Notes: generated from the sequence alone by a model not told the origin. DNA of 64,000 nt from Spirometra erinaceieuropaei (GCA_902702965.1 CACRXP010000224.1:843541-907540); one strand, 5' to 3'; shown: positions 1 to 13,125, numbered from the stretch's first letter. A program made the numbers and translations.

Positions 1-3000
1 AGCTCACGTAATAAGTAGACTCACCATGTGTGGAGCACTGATGGTAGCCGAATATCCTATTGACTGAGGCCTATCATCATAAGGATTGTTCTTGACAAAA
101 AATGCCCGATCAACTGCTAGCATTACATCGCGAACGTAGTCAGTAGAGGCAATATTATTTCCTGTGAAGTGTTACGCTGGAAAGAATGGAATACTTCTTA
201 AATTGTTGACCAGCTCAGTATTAGTTGCGCCACTGGACCTCCAAGCCATTCCTGCAGAGAGCAACCTCTTTAGGGTTTCCGTAGCTCAAAATCCCGTAAC
301 AAGACGCAAACCGACCTTGGCTTTGTTTAAATCGATGGTCTGGGAATCTACAGGGAACTGGATTTATGCGGCTATCTGTGCCTGTTCAAGGAAACGACCC
401 TACATCGGCGCTCCTAATAAGGAAAAGATACTGAGTAATAGATTTTAAAAATAGATAGCGCTTAGATACAAGCATGTATTTCACTCGGAATCAAGCACCT
501 GTGAATATCATACTGCATCTATGCTGGAATATGCCTCGACGTGGAATTTATTTATGATAAAAAGTAGATACTTCAGTTCACGTCCTTATCACGCAGAAGA
601 TGTTCGAACTGAAAAAATAATCCGGTCCAGGTGTCATATTCGACTCGAGTGCACTAAGGTTGCCAGGCAATAAGAGGTTAGTTTGAATTTGCAGACGTGG
701 TTTCCTCATTTCCAACCGCAACTTCGTTAGTTTTGGCAATGTAAGATTTCTCGACCACATATTGTTTCAATTAAATTCCCTTTCAGAGAAATCTATCCTT
801 ATGGATCAAGGTCATAGACATGCACAGGGATAGAATTAGTGAAATGACGGCTTCACATTGCACGATCTTTCCTTCCGGAAAAGAGAGTAAGACTTTGCCG
901 CATACTGGTTTTCCGCATTCCGCATTTCTGTCACTCTATCTCTTGACTGATAAATGCCTCTTCGTATATTAAGTCGGAGAATGCTGAGAGGAATTTTACT
1001 CGTAGTCCCTTCTCTCATGTTCAGTCTAACAGTTTTTACTGTCAGATGCCGAATGCTAACCTTGACGTTTTAAAAATTAGAAAACGCCAACATGACACTT
1101 TCTTCCTATTAGGTAGAAATCCCAGTCCCAATATTCCACATGTTTACGTCCTTAAACAAATGGATTGACATCATCACACACGTAACTCCGTTCTGATTGT
1201 TCCACTGCATATTTGTTCAACGTTTTTACGTCGTTTTTAGCTTCTAAGTCCTACTTTCTTTGGATTCATTCTTCCTGCAAAATCGAGTCGTCAACTAGTC
1301 TATCAGTATGCAAGAACGGCGTGTAAATTTTAGCTGGGATTGCTCAAATCTCATTTTCTGGTTGCTTTCCAAACGATCATCTGCCTTTATCTATGAAGAT
1401 TCGTTCACAGAATTAAGAGTTTCCTTTGCACGTTCCACTCTTTCAGCTAATAACGCCATCTCAAAATTGTGTCTCCACACATTACTCGGACGTCAATAAC
1501 CCACCGAAAGTCTTCCCCCTGTCTCGCCACCGACCGAATTGGCGACGTTTGTCGTCGACCTTGGTTTTGTTGCTGGCAGGGGATTTTGCAATAAACAAGG
1601 AAATTAACGATTATCTCTGTACTTTGTTAGGTAAAAGTACAGCATTTGCCATAGTGAACTGTCTCCCCGTCTGACGAAGTACTTTTGAATACAGATACGC
1701 CAGTTCGACTATGCGGTCCCGCTCACATCAGTTGTCATCAATTATACGTTTTATAAATAAAATCCGATGGTTGGCCATGCAAGTAATTCCTACCCTTGAT
1801 GTAGCCGGATTTCTTCGTATTTACACTTTTTTCATATTTCAGGATCCTTAGTTGGACAGACGCTGCTCTGCCGTGTGCTTTGAAATTCCGGCTGTTGTAG
1901 CTAGGAACCCGGCATACTGGGTTAGATAGATGTCGGGCTGCTCCGTCCATTCAGATATTTCCTGTTAGAGATAGGACCCCAGCACCTACAGTAAGACAGT
2001 CGATGGACAGCGGCGAGCCAGACTTCGATCTCAACACGCGTTGCTGAACTCCAATTGCGAATAGTTATTCGTCTTTCACTATTCCTTCCCGTTCGCTTAC
2101 ATCGTTTAGGCGCGGCCTCACTCCTTGACACCTGCTACCCGGAAGTTGGTTAAGGTTAGGTTGAGTGTTGATATTTGGGTTAGTGTTAGTGTTTAGACTA
2201 GGCTTTTAGTCACGTTTGCTCTTTTTTCAGAGCTACTATGTTCTGCGATTTGGACTTGAACTGTAATGTTAGGTTTACCGTTCGCCTATTGAATTAACAT
2301 TGTCTTTCACCATTACCTCTGCCATTTTTGCTTCAAGACATGTTTTGCCTTAGTTTAGAAACTCCATTCACCAGTTTTGTTTCCACTTATCGGCTACCTT
2401 GATGGTTGGATGTACTCTTGGTCACTTTTCCCTAGGTCATCTAAATCCGCTTTTCCTATAATCAGCATCTCATTACTTAACAATTATGCTTTCTTACGTT
2501 AGTCCTTCTGCATCCACGTTGTTTGTTACCTTCTTATCCTGCAGCTTCACAACTGCGTCTCCAGTCACACTCCTTCTAGCCTTCTTTTTGCCTAGCCAAC
2601 TACACCCGGTCAACGTATTACCCACCTCCTACAGCCGTCCTCCGCTTGCCCTCTTCCTACCATTCCTTTCCGCTTTCGCATTCCATTAACGGTAAACTCA
2701 TTACCTATTTTGCAGCTTTGCGTTTTACCTGCCTTCACTTGATGGTCCGCCAGGTCTTCCAATGGCATTCTCGGTTCTCCTTGCCCCACGTGGCCATTTC
2801 TCTTACGTTCGCCTCTCCCTTATGCATCACCTTTGGCCGCTTTCCACTTAGGTCTTCAGCCTCCTTCTACGGCTTACTTTTGTTTTATCTCACACTGCCC
2901 TACAGTTTCCTGTTGGTTTCCACGTCAACACCGCTTACGTATAGTACATTTCGTCTTCATTGTCCTCAGTTCACCTGCTCTCACAATGCTCACCATTTTG

Positions 3001-5003
3001 TCCACCCACTAATTATTAACCCATTCAGTCGACTACTTCTTTCTTACTTCCACGAGCTGATTGTCATATTACCTCGTATCTCCGACTCTCATTCCCTCCC
3101 TACAGGTATAGCCGTCTGTATGTTGTCTGAACATCCGCAGGTTCATTATGGGCTTGCAAAATACGTTCCACTCCACGATAGCAGTCGCCAATACAACAGA
3201 TAATGCACGATTTCCTGCGTGTCCATAGCTCTGCTTATATCATCATCTTCCGTCCGCTTTTTTCGTGGGCCTCTCCTTCTGTGATTAGCAAGCGCGTAGG
3301 TTCTACAGAATTATGAGAAAAGCGACAACTTCGCATTACTACCGGTATACATTATGTGCCCTTCAGTAATCTGTCATCTTTTCCACTCGACGTTTCCAAG
3401 AAAATCATGGTTACGGGTTGCATAGACTACGTAACTACCTGACACTTACACAGCCAGCGATTTTTACATAAAAAGCACGCCTACTGTCACATGACAGCGC
3501 ATTCTTAAGTTTGTTTAAGATCTCCGGAGGTACTGTCTGTTTCTTCACTCGTTTCGGTCACTTAGCATCCACTTTCTACGACATACGCATCTCCCTAACG
3601 TCCCACTGGTTCGCGTGCCCACCCGTTCAGTCTCACTGATCTTGATTGTCCAGTCTATTTCTTGGTAGCGAATCTAGTTTTCTTAGGTTACTGAGCCTGT
3701 TTTTCAGATTACGTGCCGGTTACACTGTCATTATCATAGCCAGCCATACAATGAAATGTATTTTTTATGCCGTTCACACATTACTCTGCATAGCTCAGTC
3801 GTATCCAACCCGAACAGTGTAACCGAACTTAGCCTAATGCGGTGAACACTCAGCACAATCATGGAAGCTAGCCAGAACTCCGGAAAATGGCAGGCAAGTC
3901 AAGGTGAAGTGGTAAAGACGATGTAAGAAGCCGCACGGGCAATTATTTGCCGAAAAATGATAATGACCCAGGTTTATCAAAACATCCAACTGCTTCGTTA
4001 CAAAAAAGGTGATGTGAAGCAGAATACCATAATTTTTGAAGACACACAGAAGAATATATGGTTCATTCGTTACCCTATTGCAGTCCAGCCACCGCATGCC
4101 AAAACAGCAAGAGAATGCACTACAACGCAATTTCAGGAAATGTATCGGGCAATTAACTAGTCGGGCATAATTAGCTATTGCCAAGCAAAATTTGCGTTGA
4201 GAAATGCAGCAGGCGCGTGCATAACGTGAGTTAATGAAGCTGCAGGTATTTCAGCAGCACGGAGGCGGATTTGTTTTGAGGTGCCGGCAATGTCAACAAA
4301 AGAAGGCACTGCACATAAATTCTATCTCCTAAAGCAGCCGGTTAGTCACCGAGAAAGTCATCAAAATTAGTCTATCCGTTATATCGGAAATGCCGGCAAA
4401 ACAGTGGGCCTTAATGATCGGTCTTAATATAGGAGCTGCTAAAGACCGGTATTCTATTTGCTGCAATGTCTGCCCCAATGCTCTCGTCGAGGAGGTAAGG
4501 CAACTGGGTGGACGCTGAGAAGGAGAACAGATTGATGAGACCCTCATAAAGGAGACGACATGTAGTCGTGGACGACGCAAAAGCCAGGATTGCATAATTG
4601 GGATGTACGGCACCTCCCAGGAGAAAACCTCTTTTGATCAAGTAATTGAAAAAAAATGTGGCACAGCACGAGTATTGATGAAAGGCAGGTGCCTTCAGGT
4701 AGGGTCAATGCAACCAACAAATGGAAAGCGTGCGCTCGCCTGGGCTCGACGGTTCCTATCACTATTTTTCCAGTTCGCTTCAGTGTGTTTGAAGGGAGCA
4801 GGCTAACGCATTTGAACTCCCTGTTTGTGCATAAAGATCGCAAAACTTTGCAACAATGTAAAGAAATTACATCACTAAATGAATACAAACATTGATTCAC
4901 ATACGGCACTGGTTTATTTATGGCTACAAAGTCATATTTTCGGTTTTTTGCTGGAGCCAATGCCTGCACAGCAGACAGCACAATGTCTCCACAGACTGAG
5001 ACA
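1..5003. other. Unassigned region, no gene recognised
   Basis: I see no recognisable protein domain, RNA gene or repeat shared with the rest of the window. A pyrimidine-rich stretch (about 2470-3200) keeps a 185-codon frame open on the plus strand, but its composition (mostly S, L, F, P, H) looks like a by-product of C/T bias. A short degenerate TTAGGT/TTAGTG-like tract lies near 2150-2215. Overlapping frames at 3834-4184 and 4329-4981 show no known motif on either strand. Confidence 0.5.
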
Positions 5004-6700
5004 TCACAATCGCGTCAGGCAGATTATTTTATGGTTCCATGACACGGTTAGGGAAAAAATACTTTTTAGCATCCAATTTTCCTTGGAGCATATGTAATTT
5101 GGATGCATGCCCCGGAGGTTGTTTGCAGTGGCGAGTTGGAAAAAGTCGTCACAGCAGAGGGCGCAGCCCAAACCACGCACGATACGGAAAGTTTGTATCA
5201 AGTCTCCACGCAGCTGCCTATAACTCAGAGGATAGAAACTAAGGTTATTCAGGCGAGTCTCGAAAGATAGTGTACTCTGTCCTCTTACTAATTTTGTGGC
5301 TCGCCTCTGCACCCTTTTGACTAAATCGCAATCCTGCTGCGCCCATGGTCTCCAAACCGGATTGCATATTCAAACTGCGGTCTTATAAACGTGCTGGGGA
5401 CTTTGGCGAAGTACTCTTCACCGTAAACCGTGAATGCCCGCCTGATGGCGTACAGCATTGAAGTTGCGGTACTAGCTGCCCTACGACATTGCGTAGAAAG
5501 CTTTAGGGTGTCTGTAATCAAGATTCCGACATCTTACCAAGTTTCTGTTTCTCAGAGTGTCGCCCTGTTTAGATACTATTGCCGCGTGTTATGGATATGA
5601 TTTCAATTCCCGAGACGCAGTATAGTACATTTGTTCAAATTGGAGAGCTGGAGCCATCTGTAGGACCACTCGTCCAATCGACGAAGATTTTTTTGGAATT
5701 TGGTCTCGTCAGCAGCACCTTGGATGACTTTCCAGATTTCAGTATCATCTGCGAACATGGCATAATCACAGTTCAACTCCTCTACACAATCAGTAATAAA
5801 CAAAAGAAAGAGGGTTAGTTCGCGAACAGAGACTTGTGGGAATTCACTCTTTATGACCGTGCGCCTCGATTGCTGTTGCTCCACGCAGACAAATTGGAAA
5901 AGGCCGACGAGGAAATTCTCGATCCATTGAAGAAGAGTTTGGTGCAGAAAAATGTCAAACGCCTTCCGGAAATAGATGTAGGATAAATGCACGGCGTGTT
6001 TTGCATCGAGTGCACTTGTCCGGGTTACACTAAGAATAACAAGTCCGCTACACGCGGTCTTCCCCTAGAAAGCCGTATTGCGCATTATAAAAAAGTTTTG
6101 GGTTTCAAAACAAGCCATCAATTTATTACTTATGGTCTTCTCCATGACTCTCCGGCAGAGTGATATTAAACTAACGGACCTGTAGTTGGTCGCAAGTGTG
6201 CGACTACCGCTTTTGTAAAGCGGTGAAATGTGAGCTGTTTTCCGGTCTGTGGGAAGGACTCTAGCAGTAGCCCGGTTAAAAAAACCCATTGCGAGTGCTT
6301 CGGAGGCCGCTTTTCATGGACAAAGCAAGTTAGCCTCTTCTTTGCTACCTAGAACAACTTTCAGGGGGTTTGGGTCACGCAGATTTCCATTTTTCGCTAA
6401 CGTTTTCCGATCGTAAAGTTGCGCAAATGGTTACCATTGCATTCGAATTAACCATATTTTTCGACAAGTGTTGAAATATGTCAAGGTCAGCGGAAACCCT
6501 CATCTTTAGGGTATTTGCTTTCGACTGCGATAGGCCATGGACGATTACACAATTATTGCTCTCATGTAGTCCCTTTTTTCTCGTTCCGTCTACATAGTCC
6601 GCTGAATATCCAAAGAGATCTTCAGGGGAAGTTTCGGGCTTCATACTCCCCTTGTGGTGCTTACACACTCCACCTTTCCATAAGTTGTTTTTCTCACTTC
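5004..6700 (-). mobile_element. CR1-like non-LTR retrotransposon, internally deleted and frameshifted
   Basis: Read on the minus strand, high to low coordinates. The part at 6668-6290 resembles the 5' ORF1-like region of CR1-type LINEs (an NNCVIVHGLSQS-type motif). It runs directly into reverse transcriptase fingers (6289-6065: DRKTAHISPLYKSGS, then NYRSVSLISL). RT palm follows (5992-5603) with a KAFD motif and the catalytic FADD box (AMFADDTEIWK). The RT C-terminal region covers 5521-5321 (IRRAF...FIRPQFEYA) and 5312-5004 (QRRATKLVRGQ...LSFETRLNNL). Frames change several times and stops occur, so it is dead. The apurinic endonuclease expected between ORF1 and RT is missing; the related plus-strand copy at 10.5-12.6 kb retains it. 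The family call rests on RT motifs and domain order. The clade (CR1 versus a sister group) is less certain. Confidence 0.85.
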
Positions 6701-8588
6701 CAATTAAATACTCTTTTGAACACGCGGTCTATCTGAAAGAATTTGATGACTTCTTTCGGTTGTCTTTCAAAGTAAAAAGAGGTTGTGTTGTTATGATCCT
6801 ATCACTATAAATATCGGCGGCTGTACACTCAAATTTCTTTGGCCCGTCAATCACTTGCTCAAATTTGTTGGCCCGTCAACATGATGACATACCTGTGCCG
6901 CAGGAGGGTATTGGAGTCAGCTCAAACGTAACCTTTGTAAAAGCGGCACCATCTCCGGAAGAGCGGTATCGACTCATATAGACAGAATGCAATACCGACT
7001 GTGGCTTGGCACAAAGCTCCACACATTTCCCGAGGACTGGCTGACGTTCGTAGGTCATTTACCGGCAGCCAACCCTGCGGTTAGGAAAACCGAAACAAAA
7101 ACAACAAATGAAACAACCGCTGCCATCTCACTACCAGGCCACGCGTACCCATAACCGGAGCTGATGCCGGATGTTACCATCGCGAGTGTCCGCGGCTGCC
7201 GCGGACCAACAGCAATCTAAAAGAAGCAATGGTGGATGAAGCCCGATAAGCCATCTTGTTCACCGAAACCGCAAGAAGGTGAAGCTCACTAAAGAAAGCC
7301 GTCCAGACTGCGATGGGCAGATAGACACCTGAACGGCAGACTCGACGGATGCTACGATGGACATATTGCCAACCAAACAGATAAGCGATGTGAAATTCTT
7401 TTAAAAAACAAACCAAACCAATCAGCTGCAGTGACTGGTGTTTTTTATTTAACACAGATGGGTAGGGAAGCTGCGGAGGAAGGCCTGAAGACTGCGGCCG
7501 TTAGAAGTCCGACGAAAAGATCGGCAGGCGTCTCTCGGAAACCGAAATAAGAGTGTGGAAACCGTCTATGCAGTGAGGACGTACATGGCATCCACTACGG
7601 TGAAAGGCAATAAAAGCATAGCACAGGGTCAGCAGTTAATTCTCTGGACTACGTGTACCTGTGCCAAAACCAGGGGACGGGAAACCCAATGAAGGGGACC
7701 GCGGACATGGAATCGAATGGAATGCTGGCGGTTGTGCGCAGCTACTGTCATTAAGAGTGGCGAGAGTCGACTCTGTCCAGCCAAAAGGAACTCGCCGGAT
7801 TAGGAAAGGAGAAGGGGGGAGGTCCGACTTAAAGACAACTTCTGTTATCATGGTATAGTGTTTTGGCTGCGACGGTGTGGAAAGACAGGGCATGATTCAG
7901 GAGATTTTTTGTCTAATCGGAGGCACGGAATGTCACACTCTCCCGTAACTACAACCTCCACCAGGATTTGGAAACATGGGAGGTGAGAGTGTGGACCAGG
8001 TATGCATTTATTTATAACCGAGCAGATGAGGAAGCATGCGGTAGCGCATGGTCATTATAATCGAGTATGTCTAGGTTCCTCTCTGCCCGAGCGGCAGCCA
8101 CTTACTGGATTATGATATTAGCGAGTAGCACACTCAGTTCAAACTTAACTGCATGTTTTCTGCTGTGAAAACCTAGCTGTGACAGAAAGTATGTCGAGAA
8201 ACACGCAGGCCTATGGTTGGTGTAACCAGAGTTCAATTCAATTCAGCTGATTGAGGGAAATGGGCGTGAACCTTTGAGTCTCCTATTTGTAACGTAAAAC
8301 TGGATGCAGTATTCAGAGAAATTTTCTGGACTAAAATAATTCAAACGAGCTCATAACTGTATGAAAAAAATGCAAGTGAGTCTCAGGGGAGGACCTCGAT
8401 CTCTCATCGCTCTTGGTCATTTAGGAACATTAATATGTCAAGGTTTTTTTAAAACTTTGTATCGATGGTGACATCAAAACATCTTCAGGCGGGGCATTCC
8501 ATGGTTTGACTACTCGACGGAGAAGGAGAAGTTCCGCACATCCAGCCATGCCTGCGGAGTACGCAGTTTTAACGGGTGACTTGGGAAA
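6701..8588. other. Unassigned intergenic stretch
   Basis: Nothing recognisable was found. Short frames on both strands at 7174-7455 and 7636-7893 overlap each other and carry no motif. A purine-rich, moderately GC-rich patch at about 7600-7850 may be old repeat sequence, but no second copy was seen in this window. Confidence 0.4.
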
Positions 8589-9180
8589 TTGATCGTGGTA
8601 ACCAATTCAAAAAGTTCTCAAAGGCTAGACTGCAGTCCAACCCCTTCACTATGTGGAATGCTTGCAAGAGATTTCCCTGAAGTTGCCTATTACTCGGAGA
8701 GAAGAGGTTCATATCTACATGAGGAAATGAGCTTCGCCCCAAGCCATTTCCGTGGTTCTCCTCTTAACTCTTTTGAGGCAATTTTGATCTTCGGCTGCCC
8801 ACGGTCTGCAGGCTTGCGTTCCCTATTCCAAGTGTGGCTGCACGAATTTTCCGAAAATCTTCGGGGAGGTGTCTTTGTCAAAGTCCATCAATGCACCTTT
8901 GATGGCATACAGTATGGACGTTGCGTTTTTTGCCCCTCTCGAACAATGAGCGGCTGGTTATAGGGATTTCGTCATCAGCGGGCCGAGGTCATTTTGGGCT
9001 TTGACGTCTCGTAAGGTCGACAACCCAAAAGCAGTCTCTTTGTTGGCGGATCCGGCTGCATTACTTAGGCGAAGAACGATACATTTACTAACGCTGAACA
9101 GCAGGAGGCAACGGTGTGACCACTCTTCCAACTGATCTTTGTCCATCTGAAGTCTGTCTTCGTCAGTGGGGCAGCGTCCT
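8589..9180 (-). mobile_element. LINE RT C-terminal fragment, same family as the 5.0-6.7 kb copy
   Basis: Minus-strand frame 9146-8958 contains QLEEWSHRCLLLFSVSKC followed by the VLRLSN, TLRDVKAQNDLG and LMTKSL blocks seen after the FADD box in CR1-like reverse transcriptases. The next block (about 8920-8690) reads like the SILYAIKGAL...PHLE*GTQACRPW thumb region, with an internal stop. Only the 3' third of an RT is left, in several frames. It matches the arrangement in the 5.0-6.7 kb copy, so it is probably a separate 5'-truncated insertion, although a piece of one scrambled element is possible. Confidence 0.75.
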
Positions 9181-9539
9181 AAGTTCTCATTGGCCCTTTC
9201 TCATTGCCATAGATAAATTTGGCCGGGAAGGATGAGGAAAATAAAGGTTTAATGGAGTCAGTATTCGGATAATGGCGCAGCCTTCTCTTGAAAGTATGTA
9301 GATTAGCTGAAGATCCTATATCTATCAGGAGGTACTCCAGAGAAAAGTATACCTGGAATCAAAAAAAGGAGTGCTTAAGGTAGAGGAAGCAGGAGAAGGT
9401 ATAATTATGGAAGAATTGCGAAGATTGTATGGGCGACAAACTGTTATGGAGAGCGAAAGCGGCGTAGAGCCACGGCCTAAGGCGCCAAACAAAGGACCAT
9501 TCGGCGACGTGAGTCACGCGCGAAGTTAGACAACCGACC

Positions 9540-9830
9540 GGCGCGCACTGCAGCGCCGAGCACGCGTGGTGGTTTTGCTCACGTGTGCGGCCCAATCAAT
9601 GGATGGCCAAACATTCCAGACGTTTCCGCGGCGGGGCTATCGCGCACGCGGTGGCCAATCAGCGACCAGCACGCTCGGGACAGTAACATTCTAGAACGCC
9701 CCCTACGACTGGCACGTCATTGGACGGAATGTTCCAGAACGCACGGAAGCCAATAAATAGCACACTTTCTTACGAGTTGTAACTCCCTCCTGTCCTAACT
9801 TCCTACCGGGTCATAACACAAACAGAATGA
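9540..9830 (+). promoter_or_regulatory. GC-rich segment with several CCAAT boxes and a TATA-like AATAAATA; possible LTR promoter remnant
   Basis: CCAAT boxes in either orientation occur near 9592 (CCCAATCAATGG), 9653 (GCCAATCAGC), 9719 (CATTGGA) and 9751 (GCCAATAAATAG), the last merging with a TATA-like string. Similar CCAAT pairs recur at 33.6, 39.2 and 46.6 kb; the 33.6-kb pair follows a gypsy pol region. A solo LTR or LTR fragment is therefore plausible. No clear TG..CA ends or coding sequence were recognised. Confidence 0.35.
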
Positions 9831-9935
9831 GGAGACAGAAACCTGCTCCTAGTCCTTGAACTCATAAAAATTTTGGCTAAGTTAACGGACATCTATCCGA
9901 GTAGGAAATATTTGATTTACCATACTTAATAGACT

Positions 9936-10196
9936 TCAAGTAAAATGTCTTTGAACATATTCAACTTTCGAGCGACTTTTATCGTCCATAAAACCAATTA
10001 ATGGACAACAATACGGAGGAATGGGAAGTAAAAACATTTGGTAGAGTCTTAATTTAATTTCAGGAAGACAGAAATTGTGGAAAATAAAGCAACAAATCTG
10101 GGCTGATTTAGTCGTAATTCTGTCGACGTGTGGCGAGAAATCTAGACAGCTGGTGTGGTTTAAATCAAAATCCTTGATGGTGGTACATTCAGTCAT
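9936..10196 (-). mobile_element. RT thumb fragment of a second LINE lineage
   Basis: The minus-strand frame of 86 residues contains FSPHVDRITTKSAQI, FHNFCLPEIKLRLYQM, PPYCCPL and SKVEYVQRHFT. This pattern corresponds to the segment after the RT palm of jockey/CR1-like elements (H-V-D-x-I-x-x-K, then RLRLYK.FV.P.LEYC, then I-E-x-V-Q-R-x-F-T). It differs clearly from the family at 5.0-6.7 and 8.6-9.2 kb, so it represents another lineage. It is uninterrupted over its length but isolated, with no palm motif nearby. Confidence 0.7.
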
Positions 10197-10516
10197 AGTA
10201 CTGCCTTAAAAGACCATTGACTGTGGTAGACTATCAGGTCCAAAACAAGTATTTCGACAATCTGATGGAGAGAATTTCATTAACCATTTTGAGCTCCACA
10301 CCGAACGAGCAAGCAAATCAGCATGAAAACCCTAAGCACCATGGGGAACACCACTATCGACCACAGCAGAATCTGCTATACCTTGACCGATGCGCACAAC
10401 CTGTTGTCGAACCGCACGGAAGTTTACAGCCCATTTCAGGAAGTTACATCTGACCCCTATATTTTCAGCTTGTATGACAGTCTCTAGTGTGTCACAGTGT
10501 CGAGTGCCTCCTGAAA

Positions 10517-12574
10517 GTCAATGTATGCTATTTGTACCGCGTGCGTAATCGTCCATGGTCTATCGCAGTCGACAGCAAATACCCTAAAGATGAGGGTTTC
10601 CGCTGACCTTGACATATTTCAACACTTGTCGAAAAATATGGTTAATTCGAATGCAATGGCAACCATTTGCGCAACTTTACGATCGGAAAACGTTAGCGAA
10701 AAATGGAAATCTGCGCAACCCAAACCCCCTGAAAGTTTTTCTAGGTAGCAAAGAAGAGGCTAACTTGCTTTGTCCATGAAAAGCGGCCTCCGAAGCACTC
10801 GCAATGGTTTTTTTTTAACCTGGCTACTCTCCAGCGGAACGCCTAAAACGCCACAAATTAGTGACGGAATGGAAGATAAGACCTGCAGTTAGAGAGAGCA
10901 ACTTAATTATTTTCAGGGAGCGAGTGATACAAAGGGGCGCACTCTTGCTCTGAAACCAGCCAGTGGTCATGACGGCGGCTGCAACATAGTATTGGCAAAC
11001 TTGAGTCAAACCGAACTAAGCACCGTGGAATGTCGCAAACTTAACATCTTTTACACAAATGCTCAAAATCTGTTTTCCAGGCTCGATGAACTGATAACAC
11101 GGGTAGCCGATACGTGTCCGGGCGTTATAGCAACAACAGAGGCGTGTCTGTCACAGAACGTAGGTGATTTCGAGGTAGCAATATCAGGGCACCAATTTTC
11201 AGGAGAGACAGGAGTGATTGCCAGGGCGGAGGAGTTGTCATGTATGCAAAGGACAAGTTAACAGTATTTGAGGGAACCAACCAGATCGCCAAAGACAGAG
11301 AGGCCACTTGACTGACAATAAAGGCACGGGGGGTCACAGTCCCTCGAATTCGTAACTATTTGCCAACTACCACAGACGAACCCCTACTCAGATACTTGTC
11401 TGCTGGAATGCATAAAAGAGATCGGCAGTCGACCGGACACTGTCATCATGGGGACTTTAATGAACTCTGCATCCAATGGAGCGATACGAGTGCGAAGTGC
11501 TCGAGATATACCTTCGACCACCGTCTCCTAGAGACAAAACTAGAAGCTCTTCTCACACAGCATGCTCCATTTCCAACCAGAGCGCATGAAGGGCAACAGG
11601 CTAGTTGCTTGGATCTCGTCTTCGCCAAAGATCCTGACATAATAGACGGAGTGTACTGCCTGCCTCCGCTCAGTGGAAGTGATCATGCAGTACTTCTATG
11701 AGATTACGAACTATATTCTGCACCGTATGCAATGATTGAGACTAGGCTAATTATATGGCAAGAGGACTTTTGCCAAATGAGTGCTGCAGCATCACAAACA
11801 GACTGGGGCGTTCTCTTCTCCGGGAACGCCACTGAGGACTGGAATCTACTTAAGGGTCGACGATTGCACCAAATGAAGAGCCACTGCCCCTTGTCAAAGC
11901 CTAGGACATCTAGCTGACCTCAGTAGCTAACGCGAGGTCTCAAAAAGGAGATTAACAACAAAGAAAGGCTATGGAAGAAGTTTTTGCAGAAACAACAATA
12001 ATACGGCGTATACAGAATACGACGTCCAAATGAATAAGGCGATGGGCCTAGTTTTCAAAAGACGACAAGATTTCGAGAGTAATCTGCTCCGCCGAGCCTT
12101 TAAAAATCCAACGTCGTTCTACAGCTACTTGTGAAAGAGCACCCGTAACAGGAATCGAATTCCTGTCATGAGGAAGGATGATGGTTTGGAGATATCGGAC
12201 ATCAGAAATGAAGCTGAGCATTTTTCTAAGTTCTTCCAATTTGTTTACCTGGGAGAAACCGTTCTTATTAGACCTATTTCCGAGAGCACGGGAGATCCGA
12301 TTACTAAAAATATTGTTTTTTTGAGAAGAAGTGATTTTTTGAAGAGCTAAAATGCTTGAAGGAGTGTAAATCTCCTGGTCCGGACGAGATTACAGCAAAA
12401 TTGCTCTTCGGGCTTGCCGGAGAGTTAGCCAAACCGTTATCTTATCTGTGTTACGCATCGTGTAATGCTAGAGTCCTTCCCACAGACCGGAAAACAGCTC
12501 ACATTTCACCGCTTTACAAAAGCGGCAGTCGCACACTTGCGACCAACTACAGGTCCGTTAGTTTAATATCAATC
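10517..12574 (+). mobile_element. CR1-like LINE with ORF1 end, endonuclease and start of RT, truncated inside RT
   Basis: The plus-strand copy begins with the same ORF1-like block as the minus copy (10521-10748, CVIVHGLSQS...). The apurinic endonuclease follows: KLNIFYTNAQNLFSRLDEL near 11035-11095, VIATTEACLS near 11125-11160, GDFNELCIQW near 11452, and the GSDHAVL end motif near 11680-11700. After a linker comes the start of RT (12356-12575: CKSPGPDEITAKLL, then the same DRKTAHISPLYKSGS and NYRSVSLIS blocks). Similarity to the family stops abruptly at about 12575, well before the catalytic FADD box. Frames shift at several points, so no functional protein is possible. Its first 300 bp are a near-identical inverted copy of 6270-6560. 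Confidence 0.85.
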
Positions 12575-12807
12575 AGCCAGAATTTCTTGGTGAATAACCT
12601 ACCCCTAATCTCGCCATTTTTATATTTTCGGCTTCTTACGTTTTTGGGGCATGTCAGCGTCGTCCTCTGTTATCATTTCTATATTTCTCTGTACTCTTTC
12701 GCGCTTGATTCTGACTGCCAAATACGCGTAGAGTATTATGTGTGTGCTCACCTATCGCTCTTACGAAACACACTCGTGTACAATTTTATATTTTTGCTCG
12801 CAATCGG

Positions 12808-13125
12808 CAGGACATCGAGCCCGTGGCTCAGTGATTAGGAACGTTGGTTTTCTTATGGGCCATAACGGGATCCCCCGTTTTTTTATGTTGCATGACCGAA
12901 TCTCATGTGTTCCACAAATAGTGGTTCAGTTTGACCGGCTGACGGCTGCTAATAGGCCAGAACTGGCGATTTTTTTTCTCCCTTGTATTTGTCCGTAATG
13001 CCAGTCTGCCTATATTATTCGCCGCCGTGAGGCTGCTGGTTGGGCTTGAGAGAGAGCCCTAAGGTACAACGGGACGAGTGAGTTCCGTATCACGATCGGT
13101 GAGCACCCCTCTACCATTATGTATA
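12808..13125 (+). mobile_element. tRNA-derived SINE, near full length
   Basis: The head resembles a tRNA gene: CCCGTGGCTCAGTGATTAGG matches an A-box region, and a degraded B-box follows. The body has TGTTCCAC, an ACTGGCG...TCTCCCTTGT block and GTAATGCCAGTCTGCC. The 3' end is TGCTGGTTGGGCTTGAGAG...GATCGGTGAGCACCCCT. The same order of blocks is found at 28.9-29.1 kb and, in part, at 14.46, 29.1-29.4 and 53.9 kb. The last ~217 bp belong to the 1.5-kb tandem unit. Confidence 0.7.

Noticed and set aside
2646..3203. 185-residue plus-strand frame
   Set aside because: C/T-rich low-complexity DNA; no motif, no splice context, Ser/Leu/Phe/Pro/His bias expected from composition.
4329..4981. Overlapping 94- to 145-residue minus-strand frames and plus-strand frames
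   Set aside because: Open on several frames at once with no domain or repeated copy; cannot be told from chance.
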